Positions 51,368 through 60,471 of a stretch of DNA of 64,000 bases are shown here, one piece after another. The DNA is from Streptomyces puniciscabiei (lineage in GTDB: Bacteria; Actinomycetota; Actinomycetes; Streptomycetales; Streptomycetaceae): assembly GCF_006715785.1 (NCBI RefSeq), contig NZ_VFNX01000001.1, forward strand, positions 3,610,501 to 3,674,500, read 5' to 3'. The notes below the pieces were generated by a model. It saw nothing but the letters and a program-made list of their open reading frames with translations. It did not search any database and was not told the origin of the DNA. The position numbers and the translations under genes are program-made. Every line of letters begins with the position of its first letter. Position 1 is the stretch's first letter.

Positions 51368-53869
51368 ATGGCGCAGGCACGGCTGTCGATGCAGGAGCTG
51401 ATCGGGCGGCGAAGGCGGGCGGGGTTCGTCGGCCGGAGCGAGGAACGAGCGGCATTCCGCGCGAACTTGGACGTGCCCCCCGAGGATGAACGCCACCGCT
51501 TCCTCTTCCACGTCCACGGCAACGCCGGCGTCGGAAAGACGTTCCTGGTGCGGGAGCTGGAACAGATCGCCCGGGAGCGGGGCGCGCTGACGGCGTACGT
51601 CGACGAGGGCGCGGGGAGCGTGCCGGAGGCGATGGCGTCGATCAGCCGTGAGTTCCTGCGGCAGGGCTGGGAGTTCAGGAAGCTCGACAAGGCGTTGGTC
51701 AGGTACCGGGAACGGCGGCACGAGGCCGACGTGGTGATGGCCGGGCTGGAGCCGGAGCCGGAGAGCCCGTCGGCGGTGACGGCGACGGTCGTACGGGCGG
51801 GGCTGGCCGGCCTGAGCATGCTGCCGGGAGCGGGACCTTTCGTGGGCGCGGTCGACCCGGCTCAACTGGCCCAGTACACCGAGAGGTTGCGGCGGGGTCT
51901 CAGCGCCCGGTTCGGCAACCAGGACGATGTGCAGCTGGTGCTGTCACCCGAGCGGGAGCTGACACCCAGGATGCTCGAAGAGCTGGCCACGGTGGCGGCC
52001 TCGGTGCCGTGGATCGTCCTGTTCTTCGACACGTACGAAAGGATCGGGCCGTTCGTCGACGGCTGGCTGCACGAGCTGATGACCACGGACCGGCACGGGG
52101 CGCTGCCCGCCAACGTGGTCGTCGTCACGGCCGGCCAACGCCCCTTCGACACGGCCCGCTGGGGCGGCTTCGCGGACTTCGTGACGCACCTGCCGCTCGG
52201 GCCGTTCACGGAGGCGGAGGCCCGGGGACTGCTGGCGGACCGGGGGGTGCGGGACGAGCCGGTCGTCGCCGAGGTCCTGCGGCTGACGGGCGGGCTGCCG
52301 GTGCTCGTCTCCACCCTCGCGGAGGCGAGACCCGCCGATCCGGGGGACGTGGGCGATCCGAGTGCGGACGCCGTGGAGCGGTTCCTGAAGTGGGAGCGGG
52401 ATCCGGTGCGGCGGGGGGTGGCCCTGGCCTGCGCGGTGCCCCGGCGGCTCGACGCGGACGTGTTCCGGGCCGTGGTGGAGTGCGAGGAGGCGGAACTCGA
52501 CGCGCGCTACGGGTGGTTGAGAGGCCTGCCGTTCGTCGACGGCCGCGGCGGAGGAGTCCGGTACCACGACGTCGTACGGGCGCCGATGCTGCGGCTGCAG
52601 CGGGCACGGTCGCCCCGGGGGTGGGGGGAGCTGCAGCGGCGGCTGGCGGGAACGTTCGGGCAGTGGCGGAGCGAACGCGAAGGGGCACGGGACGCCGAGC
52701 AGCTGTGGGCGGACGAGGAGTGGCTGGAGCTGCGGCTGGCCGAGTCCTATCACCGGCTGTGCGCGGGGGACCGGGAGGCGTTGCCGGGGACGCTGCGGGA
52801 GTTCGTCCCCGCCTGCGCCGCCGGTGACGCCACGGCCCAGCGGTGGGCGCGGGCCCTCGCGGACGCGGGCGAGGACGCCGACGCGGAGGCAGTGGCCCGC
52901 TGGGGAAGCGAGCTGACGCAGGCCCTCGGGAACGGCGGAGTGGCGGCCGCACTCGCGCTGCTGCTGCACCGGGCGGCGCTCGACGAGCCGGACCGGGCGC
53001 TCGCCCACGCGGTACGGGGTGCCGCGCTGCGGCGCGGCGGGGCGTACGACGAGGCACTGACCGCATTCGCGGACGCCATCGCTCTGGATCCCGGGCTGGC
53101 ACGGGCCTACCGTGGCCGGGCCCTGACCCACGGTGAGCTGGGGGACTACCCGTCGGCACTCGCGGACATGGAACAGGCCGTGGCGCTCGCACCGGACGAC
53201 CCGTGGAGTCACGCGGTGCGCGGCGAGTACCACCGCATGCTGCGCGACCACGACGAGGCGATCCGGCACCTGGACGAGGCGGTCCGGCTCGACCCGGCCA
53301 GCGACTTCGCCTGGGCCTCCCGAGGCGCCACCCGCCTCGCCCGGGGGGAACTGGACAGCGCCCTCGACGATCTGAACCGGGCCCTGGAACTCAACCCGGA
53401 GTACGCCTGGGCGCTGGCCCGCCGGGCCCGCGTATGGCGTGCCCGCGCCGAGCCCGCCCGTCAGCTCGCCGACCTCGACCGTGCCCTCGCCCACCAGCCG
53501 GACTGGGCCTGGGGTCGCTGCGAACGAGGTGACGCCCTGCGCGTGGCGGGGCGCGACGAGGAAGCCCTCGCCGACTACGACCGCGCGCTCGCCCTCGACC
53601 CCGAGTACGCGTCGGCGTACGCGAGCCGGGGCGTGTCGCTGGCCAACCTCGGCCGGCACAGGGAGGGTCTGGCCGACCTGGAGCGCGCGGTCCGGCTGAG
53701 GCCGGAATACCCCTGGGCGGAGTGCCGGCGGGGAATCGTCCTGCTCGAACTGGGGTCCGCAGATGCGGCGCTGGCCGCTCTGGAGAGGGCGAAGGCCCTG
53801 TCACCGCACGACGAGTGGATCCTCGAGTGGCACGGCAGGGCGCTGGCCGCCCTGCGCGATCAGCGCTGA
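51368..53869 (+). CDS. STAND-type NTPase with C-terminal TPR array
   Basis: An 833-aa protein. The N-terminus (VGRSEERAAFRANLD) and P-loop HGNAGVGKT (51-58) open an NACHT/AAA-like ATPase; IVLFFDTYERIGP is a Walker-B-like strand, and GGLPVLVSTL marks the helical subdomain. Residues about 555-833 are eight TPR units (ALTAFADAIALDP; ALADYDRALALDP). There is no effector domain at the N-terminus, so a defence role is not evident; signal-transducing STAND proteins in Streptomyces look alike. GGGAGGGG precedes the ATG at 51368. Single-gene unit. Confidence 0.82.
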   Translation: MAQARLSMQELIGRRRRAGFVGRSEERAAFRANLDVPPEDERHRFLFHVHGNAGVGKTFLVRELEQIARERGALTAYVDEGAGSVPEAMASISREFLRQGWEFRKLDKALVRYRERRHEADVVMAGLEPEPESPSAVTATVVRAGLAGLSMLPGAGPFVGAVDPAQLAQYTERLRRGLSARFGNQDDVQLVLSPERELTPRMLEELATVAASVPWIVLFFDTYERIGPFVDGWLHELMTTDRHGALPANVVVVTAGQRPFDTARWGGFADFVTHLPLGPFTEAEARGLLADRGVRDEPVVAEVLRLTGGLPVLVSTLAEARPADPGDVGDPSADAVERFLKWERDPVRRGVALACAVPRRLDADVFRAVVECEEAELDARYGWLRGLPFVDGRGGGVRYHDVVRAPMLRLQRARSPRGWGELQRRLAGTFGQWRSEREGARDAEQLWADEEWLELRLAESYHRLCAGDREALPGTLREFVPACAAGDATAQRWARALADAGEDADAEAVARWGSELTQALGNGGVAAALALLLHRAALDEPDRALAHAVRGAALRRGGAYDEALTAFADAIALDPGLARAYRGRALTHGELGDYPSALADMEQAVALAPDDPWSHAVRGEYHRMLRDHDEAIRHLDEAVRLDPASDFAWASRGATRLARGELDSALDDLNRALELNPEYAWALARRARVWRARAEPARQLADLDRALAHQPDWAWGRCERGDALRVAGRDEEALADYDRALALDPEYASAYASRGVSLANLGRHREGLADLERAVRLRPEYPWAECRRGIVLLELGSADAALAALERAKALSPHDEWILEWHGRALAALRDQR

Positions 53870-53896
53870 ACGCCCGGAACTTTCCCCGGCGGTGGT

Positions 53897-54922
53897 TCAG
53901 CGCACCGCCGCGTCCCCCGTCACCACGGGCCGCACCTTCGTCAGCAGCAGGTCCAGGAAGCGGTCGGGGTGGCGGAAGGACGCGAAGTGGCTCGCCTCCG
54001 CGATGAGGGCGAAGTCCTTCACCGGGGCGGTGACCTCGTCGTAGAAGCGGCGGGCCGGCCCAGGTGGGGTGAGGACGTCGCTCTCGCCCTGGAAGACGAA
54101 GAAGGGGAGGCGGAAGGCGGTGCCCTCGGCGTACTCGTCGATCGTCATGGCCTGCGGGCCGAGCTGCTCCGAGAAGGTCTGGGCCTTCAGATAGGTGCGC
54201 AGGTCGCGGAGCGTGTGGAGGGGCGAGAACCAGAGGGAGCGGATGACGACCGTCTTCATGGTGTCGTAGGTGAGGGGGTCGGTCGTGACCACCGTCTTGG
54301 CGTACTCGGCCCACTCGGGGGGCGACCAGGCCGACCGGTCCGGGCCGATGGCCGTCATCTGCGCCAGCTGCTTCTTCCTGCCCGACCGCGCCAGCCGCGC
54401 CAGCAGCGCCTCGTAGGCGGAGTGGTCCCGGTCGCCGCCGACGATGTTCTGGTCGGTGCCGACGTACGCCGAGTACAGCTCGGGGTGGTTGCGGGCCAGG
54501 CGGAGGCCGATGACCGTGCCGAAGCTGTTGGCCATCAGCAGGACCTTGTCGACGCCGAGGCGGGTGCGGACGTGGGCCGTCACCTCCAGGGCGTCCTCGT
54601 ACAGGCGGTCGAGGGTCATCTCGCCCTGGCCCTGAGGGCCGCCCGCCGCGAACGTCCTGCCGGCGCCGCGCATGTCCCAGCGGACGATCGTGAAGTGCCG
54701 CTCCCAGGCGCGGGTGCGCGGGGTGAAGACCAGGTTGGAGGCGCCGGGTCCGCCGTGGATCTCCAGGACGACCGGGTTCGAACGGTCCTCGCCGCGGACC
54801 GAGATCCACTGGTCGATGCCGCCGATGCGGACGTACGAGGACTCGTCGATGCCGTTCGGCGTGGTGATCGCGAGCTTCCTGGCGAGGGCGCGGCGCTTGA
54901 GGGCGCGGTAGGTCAGCAGCAT
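53897..54922 (-). CDS. Alpha/beta hydrolase, proline-iminopeptidase-like
   Basis: A 341-aa hydrolase. HGGPGASN is the oxyanion loop of the prolyl-iminopeptidase (S33) group, the nucleophile is in MANSFGTVIGL, the acid Asp probably in QGESDVLTP and the His in EASHFASFRHP. The nucleophile elbow reads N-S-F-G rather than G-x-S-x-G at the first position. GGGGGAAC precedes the ATG at 54922. Divergent from the TetR gene at 55031, which probably controls it. Confidence 0.88.
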   Translation of the reverse strand: MLLTYRALKRRALARKLAITTPNGIDESSYVRIGGIDQWISVRGEDRSNPVVLEIHGGPGASNLVFTPRTRAWERHFTIVRWDMRGAGRTFAAGGPQGQGEMTLDRLYEDALEVTAHVRTRLGVDKVLLMANSFGTVIGLRLARNHPELYSAYVGTDQNIVGGDRDHSAYEALLARLARSGRKKQLAQMTAIGPDRSAWSPPEWAEYAKTVVTTDPLTYDTMKTVVIRSLWFSPLHTLRDLRTYLKAQTFSEQLGPQAMTIDEYAEGTAFRLPFFVFQGESDVLTPPGPARRFYDEVTAPVKDFALIAEASHFASFRHPDRFLDLLLTKVRPVVTGDAAVR

Positions 54923-54968
54923 GGTGTTCCCCCTAAACTGTTTACGTCATCAGCTGTTCTGTGTGTTT

Positions 54969-54982
54969 ACGGTATATACAGT
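54969..54982. promoter_or_regulatory. Near-palindrome ACGGTATATACAGT, candidate TetR operator
   Basis: Symmetric except for the third base pair; AT-rich core GTATATAC. It lies in the 108-bp divergent gap between the hydrolase and TetR genes and may overlap the -10 of the TetR promoter. Nearby GTTTACG repeats add to the complexity. Confidence 0.5.
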
Positions 54983-55030
54983 TGTCTGGCGGAGTCAACA
55001 GGCTTCGCGCGGCCGATCGGGAGGGAAGCC

Positions 55031-55768
55031 ATGGGCGGGCGGAAGAACGAGCAGGAACAGGACCGCGATCCGCGGACGACCCTCGCGCTGCTGTGGGGCG
55101 AGCAGGAACAGCCCACCCGCGGGCCCAAGCCGACGCTGTCCCCGCGGCGCATCGCCGCGGCCGCCGTCGAACTGGCCGATGCCCAGGGGCTGGACGCGGT
55201 CTCGATGAGCAAGGTCGCCGCCGAGTTCGGCGTCTCGGCGATGGCGCTCTACCGGTACGTGCCCGGCAAGGCGGAACTGGTCGAGCTGATGATCGAGTCG
55301 ATGCTCGCCGAGGTCCCCGACCTCTCCGCGGCGCAGGGCGACTGGCGGGCCGGGACACGGCTGTGGGCCCGGCGGTGCCTGGATCTCTACCGGGCCCACC
55401 CCTGGGCGCTCGCCGCCACCGCGATGCGCCGCCAGGTCATGGGCCCCCACCAGCTCGGCTGGCTGGACGCGGCGCACGCGGCCCTGGAGCCCACCGGCCT
55501 GCCGGCGGCCCAGCGGCACCAGGTCTTCGTCCTGGTCGTCGGCCTGGTGCGCAGCCTCGCCCAGCAGACGGCCGACTTCGACGCGGACCAGGACCGCGAG
55601 TGGAACCGCCTCACCGGAGAGGTCCTCGAACGCCACGCGGACCGCTTCCCCGCCCTGACCCGGGCCATCGCCGACGGCGCCTTCGACCCGCCCGGCACCG
55701 ACCCGCTCGACTTCGGGCTCGACCGCATCCTCGACGGGGTCGAAGCGCTCGTAGCTGTGCGGGAATGA
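55031..55768 (+). CDS. TetR-family transcriptional regulator
   Basis: A 245-aa TetR protein. About 35 N-terminal residues precede the HTH (TLSPRRIAAAAVELADAQG, then MSKVAAEFGVSAMALYRYVP). The C-terminal domain (WRAGTRLWARRCLDLYRAHPW) is of the TetR_C_1-like class, linked to small-molecule-responsive repressors. GGAGGGAAG precedes the ATG. Divergent from the alpha/beta hydrolase. Unrelated to the catabolic regulon, as its gap lacks the CTGACG repeat. Confidence 0.9.
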   Translation: MGGRKNEQEQDRDPRTTLALLWGEQEQPTRGPKPTLSPRRIAAAAVELADAQGLDAVSMSKVAAEFGVSAMALYRYVPGKAELVELMIESMLAEVPDLSAAQGDWRAGTRLWARRCLDLYRAHPWALAATAMRRQVMGPHQLGWLDAAHAALEPTGLPAAQRHQVFVLVVGLVRSLAQQTADFDADQDREWNRLTGEVLERHADRFPALTRAIADGAFDPPGTDPLDFGLDRILDGVEALVAVRE

Positions 55769-55863
55769 CCGCTGGGGGGCGATTTGCCCCCGTGAACGGA
55801 CCGTTCCCCGTCGATTACAGTGCTGAGCGTCGTACGGACGGACGGTGCTGTGGGGAGGTCTGG

Positions 55864-56979
55864 ATGAGTGCGACATCCGGCGCCGTCTGGGGCCGAGCCG
55901 AGCAGCAGGACTACCGCAGCCGGGTGCGCGGCACCCTGCTCGGGGTCGCCGTGGGCGACGCGCTCGGCGGGCCCGCGGACCCGCTGTCCCTGGAGGAGAT
56001 ACGGGCCGCCTACGGCCCCGAGGGGCTGCTCGACCTGGCCTTCGGGCACGGGCGGCGCGGCTCGGTCACCCACCACACCCAGCTCACCCTGTTCAGCGTG
56101 GACGGGCTGATAAGGGCCCAGGTGCGCCGGGACACCGGCGCCTGGCACCCGCCGACCGATCTGCACCGGGCGTATCGGCGCTGGGCCGCCACCCAGCGGG
56201 ACTGGGGGCCCGACGAGCGCCGCAAGGACGACGGCTGGCTCGCGCGGGAGGAGTGGCTGTACGCCCGCCGGGATCCGACCCGGGCGCTGCTCGTCGGGTT
56301 CGGCGACGACGCCATGGGCACGCTGGAGGCACCCAAGAACCCCGGCGAACTGGGGCCGGAGGCGGTGGCCCGGTCCGCGCCCTTCGGGCTGCTGGTCGGC
56401 TGGGAGCCGCAGCTCGTCGCGCAGCTGGCGGTGGAGTGCGCCGCCCAGAGCCACGGGCACCCCCTCGCCTACCTGTCGGCGGGCGCGTACGCCGTGATCG
56501 TGCACGCGCTGGCCCGGGGCGAGAGCCTGGACGGCGCCGTGCAGCGGGCCCTCGCCCTGCTCGCGGCCCGGCCGGGCCACCAGCCCGTCTCGGACGCCCT
56601 GCAGCACGCCCTCGGCGCGGTACGGCAGGGGATCCCGAGTCCGACACGGGTGGAGGAACTGGCCGGCGACGGTACGGCGGACGGGCTGCTGGCGGCGTCG
56701 GTGTACTGCGCGCTGGTGGGGGAGGACGTGCGGCACGGGTTGTGCCTGGCGGTGAACCAGAGCGGGCCGTCGGCGGCGGCCGGCGCGTTGACGGGTGGGC
56801 TGCTGGGCGCCCTCCACGGCGAGACCGCCCTTCCGCCGGGGTGGCTGGCCGAGCTGGAGGGGCGGCCGACGATGCTCGAACTCGCCGATGACTTTGCGAT
56901 GGAGATGACCCAGGGTCCGGCGCTGCACGGGCCCGCGGGCTCGTCGCCGGGCTGGCTGGCCCGGTACCCGCGGGCCTGA
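55864..56979 (+). CDS. ADP-ribosylglycohydrolase-family protein with lost metal ligands
   Basis: A 371-aa DraG-like protein. The N-terminal GVAVGDALGGP motif is intact. However, the metal motif that usually reads D-D-T is THHTQLTL (69-76), and the second one (D-x-D-T) is NQSGPSAAAGALTGG. All expected Asp ligands are therefore replaced, and hydrolysis of ADP-ribose links by the usual mechanism is unlikely. It may bind ADP-ribose or a related nucleotide. GGGAGG precedes the ATG at 55864. Confidence 0.85.
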   Translation: MSATSGAVWGRAEQQDYRSRVRGTLLGVAVGDALGGPADPLSLEEIRAAYGPEGLLDLAFGHGRRGSVTHHTQLTLFSVDGLIRAQVRRDTGAWHPPTDLHRAYRRWAATQRDWGPDERRKDDGWLAREEWLYARRDPTRALLVGFGDDAMGTLEAPKNPGELGPEAVARSAPFGLLVGWEPQLVAQLAVECAAQSHGHPLAYLSAGAYAVIVHALARGESLDGAVQRALALLAARPGHQPVSDALQHALGAVRQGIPSPTRVEELAGDGTADGLLAASVYCALVGEDVRHGLCLAVNQSGPSAAAGALTGGLLGALHGETALPPGWLAELEGRPTMLELADDFAMEMTQGPALHGPAGSSPGWLARYPRA

Positions 56980-57008
56980 GCCGAGCGCCCGCCCGGCGCT
57001 CCGGCCGG

Positions 57009-57362
57009 ATGCCGGCAGTCGGCAGTCGGCAGTCGGCCCAGGTATTCGATGCGGATCGCGGCGAATACGTCGAATACCAGGAAACCGCGGAAGAGCTGCG
57101 CATGAACATTTTGCGGCTCATGGCCGCCGGGCTGAAGGACGATGCCATCGCCCGGCGTCTGAGAATGGCCACCAGGACGTGCCGAGTCGGACGGCTGGGG
57201 CTGCTCCCGGACGGCGGCCCGCCGGGCACCACGGACGGCCACCCGGAAGCCGCCTCCGAAGCCGCTCCGGCGGCCGCGGCGGCCCCTACGGCGCTCCCGC
57301 CACGTCGTCCCCCGCACCCGCCGGCACCGGCACCGCCGCCACCGCGTCCCCGTCGGAGTTGA
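57009..57362 (+). pseudogene. LuxR-type HTH remnant
   Basis: Residues about 30-55 read like the C-terminal HTH of LuxR regulators (MNILRLMAAGLKDDAIARRL, then MATRTCR), after which homology ends and the frame becomes Pro/Ala-rich. The usual 800-residue or response-regulator N-terminus is missing, and the segment is less GC-rich than its surroundings. A CGGCAGT heptamer is repeated three times at its 5' end. The frame overlaps the symporter's 3' end on the other strand. Probably a decayed gene fragment. Confidence 0.45.
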
Positions 57363-58845
57363 CCTTCTCGATGATCGCCAGGCGCTCGGGAGTGTCCTCC
57401 GGCCTCACATAGCCGATGACGACGTAGAGGACGAGCGACACCGCCAGCGGCACCGAGACCTGGTACTGGAGCGGCACCCCGCCGGAGACGTTCCAGCTGA
57501 TGGGGTAGTTCACCAGCCAGAACGCCAGCAGACCCGCCGCCCAGCTGGTCAGCGCCGCCGTCGGGCCGGAGCGGCGGAACGGGCGGAGCAGGCCCAGCAT
57601 CATCGGGATCGCGATCGGGCCCATGAGGCCGGCGACCCACTTGATGACGACCGTGATGATGTCCTTGAACGTCGGCGAGTCGACCTGCGTCGCCACCGCC
57701 ATGGACAGGGCCAGGAAGACGACCGTCGTGACGCGGGCGGCGATCAGCCCCGACCGCTGCCCCCACGCCCGCGCGCGAGCGGACAGCACCGGCGCCACGT
57801 CACGGGTGAACACCGCCGCGATGGCGTTGGCGTCGGAGGAGCACATGGCCATCGTGTGGGAGAAGAAGCCCACGACGACGAGGCCCAACAGGCCGTGCGG
57901 AAGCAGCTGTTCGGTCATCAGACCGTAGGAGTCGGAACCGTCCGGCTTCCGGGCGGTCACCAGGAGCGGGGACATCCACATCGGGAAGAACAGCACCACC
58001 GGCCAGATCAGCCACAGGATTGACGACAGCCGGGCCGAACGCTCGGCCGCGTACGCGCTGCCGGTCGCCATGTACCGCTGCGCCTGGTTGAGCATGCCGC
58101 CGTTGTACTCGAAGAGCTTGATGAACAGGAACGCCAGCAGGAACACCGTGCCGTAGGGGCCGACGAGAGGCTTGCCGTGGCCGTGCAGCGCGGGCTGGTT
58201 CCAGGCGTCGAGGAACCCGATGTGCCTGTCGTTCAGCTTCAGTACGACGGCGACGAACATCGAGACACCGGCGAGCAACTGGATGACGAACTGCCCGAGT
58301 TCGGTCAGCGCGTCCGCCCACAGGCCGCCGATCGTGCAGTACACGGCCGTGATCGCGCCGGTGATGAGGATGCCCTGGTTCAGGGTGACGCCGGTGAACA
58401 CCGACAACAGGGTGGCGATCGCCGCCCACTTGGCGCCCACGTCCACGATCTTCAGCAGCATGCCGGACCAGGCGAGCGCCTGCTGGGTGGGCAGGTTGTA
58501 ACGGTTCTTCAGGTACTCCAGCGGGGAGGCCACATGGAGCCGGGAGCGCAGTCGGTTGATGCGGGGCGCGAACAGCTTCGACCCGATGGCGATGCCGAGC
58601 GCGATGGGGAAGGACCAGGTGACGAAGGAGGTGACGCCGTAGGTGTAGGCGATGCCCGCGTACCCGGTGAACATGACCGCGCTGTAGCCCGACATGTGGT
58701 GCGAGATGCCGGACAGCCACCAGGGCATCTTGCCGCCGGCCGTGAAGAAGTCGGAGACGTCGTCCACGCGCTTGTGCGACCAGACGCCGATCGCCACCAT
58801 CACACCGAAGTAGCCGATGAGTACGGCCCAGTCGAGACTGTTCAT
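57286..58845 (-). CDS. Sodium:solute symporter (SSS family)
   Basis: A 519-aa transporter with about 13 membrane helices. SSS landmarks: FFTAGGKMPWWLSGISHHMSG near helix 2, YLKNRYNLPTQQ, and GFFSHTMAMCSSDANAIAAVF. It would couple sodium entry to uptake of a sugar, carboxylate or amino acid. ATG 58845 fits helix 1 (LDWAVLIGYFGVMVAIG). A perfect 18-bp palindrome 85 bp upstream suggests control by an unlinked repressor. Confidence 0.9.
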   Translation of the reverse strand: MNSLDWAVLIGYFGVMVAIGVWSHKRVDDVSDFFTAGGKMPWWLSGISHHMSGYSAVMFTGYAGIAYTYGVTSFVTWSFPIALGIAIGSKLFAPRINRLRSRLHVASPLEYLKNRYNLPTQQALAWSGMLLKIVDVGAKWAAIATLLSVFTGVTLNQGILITGAITAVYCTIGGLWADALTELGQFVIQLLAGVSMFVAVVLKLNDRHIGFLDAWNQPALHGHGKPLVGPYGTVFLLAFLFIKLFEYNGGMLNQAQRYMATGSAYAAERSARLSSILWLIWPVVLFFPMWMSPLLVTARKPDGSDSYGLMTEQLLPHGLLGLVVVGFFSHTMAMCSSDANAIAAVFTRDVAPVLSARARAWGQRSGLIAARVTTVVFLALSMAVATQVDSPTFKDIITVVIKWVAGLMGPIAIPMMLGLLRPFRRSGPTAALTSWAAGLLAFWLVNYPISWNVSGGVPLQYQVSVPLAVSLVLYVVIGYVRPEDTPERLAIIEKVNSDGDAVAAVPVPAGAGDDVAGAP

Positions 58846-58930
58846 GTGCTCGATCGTGGGTGCCGCCACGTGAACACGACAAGCGACCATCAGGTCAAGA
58901 GAAGGCAAAGTTGTTCGTGATGACGTTCAT

Positions 58931-58948
58931 GGTTCATGTACATGAACC
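58931..58948. promoter_or_regulatory. Perfect 18-bp palindrome GGTTCATGTACATGAACC
   Basis: Fully symmetric, 85 bp upstream of the symporter ATG, with no other gene nearby on that side. It is a strong operator candidate for a dimeric regulator that is not encoded next to it. Confidence 0.6.
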
Positions 58949-59572
58949 ACACACCTTTGGGTCCCTGACATCCCGCTGACAGGGGAAGCCCTTTCCCCCG
59001 GGCCGGCCTTTACATCGCTCCTCGGGGTGCGCTAGCTATTAGCTGAAGCGCGGGGGCTCGAAGAATGGAATGAAAGAGAATCTTTCCAATCCACTCCGCC
59101 GTTTTGTGAATGCCGCGTCCGCGTGCGGGCCCGGATCCGTTTCTGGATTCCAGATCCGCCGTGTCGGCGCGGCATTCGCGTCCCGTTTGCGGACCGCAAC
59201 GCAAAGCCGATGGCAAGAATGGGTCATGGCTGGGCAGTGGTGATCTGCCGGGCCAGTGGCCGGCTTGCGGGGCGCGCGACCTTCCTGCTGGTCCCGACCG
59301 ATCTCGACCGTCCGTTGATCGTCACTCGCCGCTGGCTGAAACAGAATGACGGTCGGATGTCAGCGAGTCGTCATAGTGCGGTCAGGATTGAGCCTATAAG
59401 GTGAGGAACGCAGAGCGGAATCGAGGATGCAGACCACTCCCAGAGGGGGGAATCTCACATTCCGTGTTTGCCCGGAGCATGCACTCAAGATCGTTCACTG
59501 TCGGCCCTCGCGGCGCACAGCGGACGCATAACTTATCGCCAGTGCTGGTATCAGGCAACGGGGGTTCTGATA
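58949..59572. other. Long gene-free leader region of the SARP operon
   Basis: About 620 bp without a convincing gene; it is less GC-rich than the rest. It contains TTGAGCCTATAAG near 59389-59401, which could include a -10 (TATAAG), and several short inverted motifs. Long regulatory leaders are usual upstream of pathway-specific SARP genes. Confidence 0.5.
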
Positions 59573-60400
59573 GTGCTCTATTTCAAGATTCTAGGACCGC
59601 TGGAGATCACGGTAGCGGACCGGAAGTTACAGATCCGGGGGACGCTCCAGCGCAGGCTGCTGCGCACTCTTCTGATCAAGTCGGGCGAGCTGGTCCCCAG
59701 CGAGGCCCTCATCAACGAGCTGTGGGGTGAGGAGCACCCGGACCGGGTGGAGAACGCCCTGCAGGCGCACATCAGCCGGATCAGGCGCAGGCTCTCGTCG
59801 CTGGAGCCGGACCGGCCCACCTCCCGGCTGCGCACCCTCACCTCCGGCTACCAGCTGCTGGTCTCGGAGGACGAGGTCGACGCGTTGTGGTTCCAGCGCA
59901 GGCTGGACCATGTGCGCGGTCGACTGGACGGCGATCTGCGGTCCGCCATCGGTGAGTTGCGGGCCATGCTGGACGCCTGGGGCAGCCCGGTGCTGCCACC
60001 GGGGGAGGGCGGCGCGATCTGCAGGGCCGCGGTGTCCCAGTACGAGGAGTCCCGGCTGCTGGCACTCGAGACGCTCTTCGACGCGGAACTGCGGATCGGC
60101 AACCACACGGCGATCGTCGGCGAGTTGCGGACCGTCCTCGCCAAAGACCGCTTCCACGAGCGGTTCTGGCAGCAGCTGATGACGGCTCTCTACCGCTGCG
60201 GCCGGCAGTCCGAGGCGCTCGCCGCCTACCAGCAGCTGCGCCGGCGGCTGAACGACGAACTCGGTCTGGAACCCTCACCGGCCACCAGCGCCTTCGAGCA
60301 GGCGATCCTCTCGCACAATCCGCTGCTGAGCCTGTCGTCCGGCGCCGAGATCGCCCTGGCGGCGGCCGGTGCCGGACGGCAGGTCGTCATCGGCACGTGA
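59573..60400 (+). CDS. SARP-family activator with TTA codon
   Basis: A 275-aa SARP: winged helix about 1-95 (YFKILGPLEITVADRKLQI; ALINELWGEEHPDRVENALQ; SRIRRRLSSLEPD) and bacterial transcriptional-activation domain about 100-250 (YRCGRQSEALAAYQQLRRRL; ELGLEPSPA). Such proteins switch on antibiotic clusters. The GTG at 59573 lies 10 nt from GGGGG. Codon 19 is TTA (59627-59629), the only one found in the window's genes, so translation should need bldA tRNA. The next SARP gene follows directly. Confidence 0.9.
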   Translation: MLYFKILGPLEITVADRKLQIRGTLQRRLLRTLLIKSGELVPSEALINELWGEEHPDRVENALQAHISRIRRRLSSLEPDRPTSRLRTLTSGYQLLVSEDEVDALWFQRRLDHVRGRLDGDLRSAIGELRAMLDAWGSPVLPPGEGGAICRAAVSQYEESRLLALETLFDAELRIGNHTAIVGELRTVLAKDRFHERFWQQLMTALYRCGRQSEALAAYQQLRRRLNDELGLEPSPATSAFEQAILSHNPLLSLSSGAEIALAAAGAGRQVVIGT

Positions 60401-60471
60401 GGGACGCGCGGCCGGCGGCTGGGCGCATGTCAGGCAAGGTCGAATCGAACTGCGAACGAGGCGACGTACTG

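Noticed and set aside
54961..56979. An apparent fusion of a TetR-region frame with the ADP-ribosylglycohydrolase
   Set aside because: The upstream part is an out-of-frame reading of the TetR gene; the real glycohydrolase start is at 55864 with a good ribosome site.
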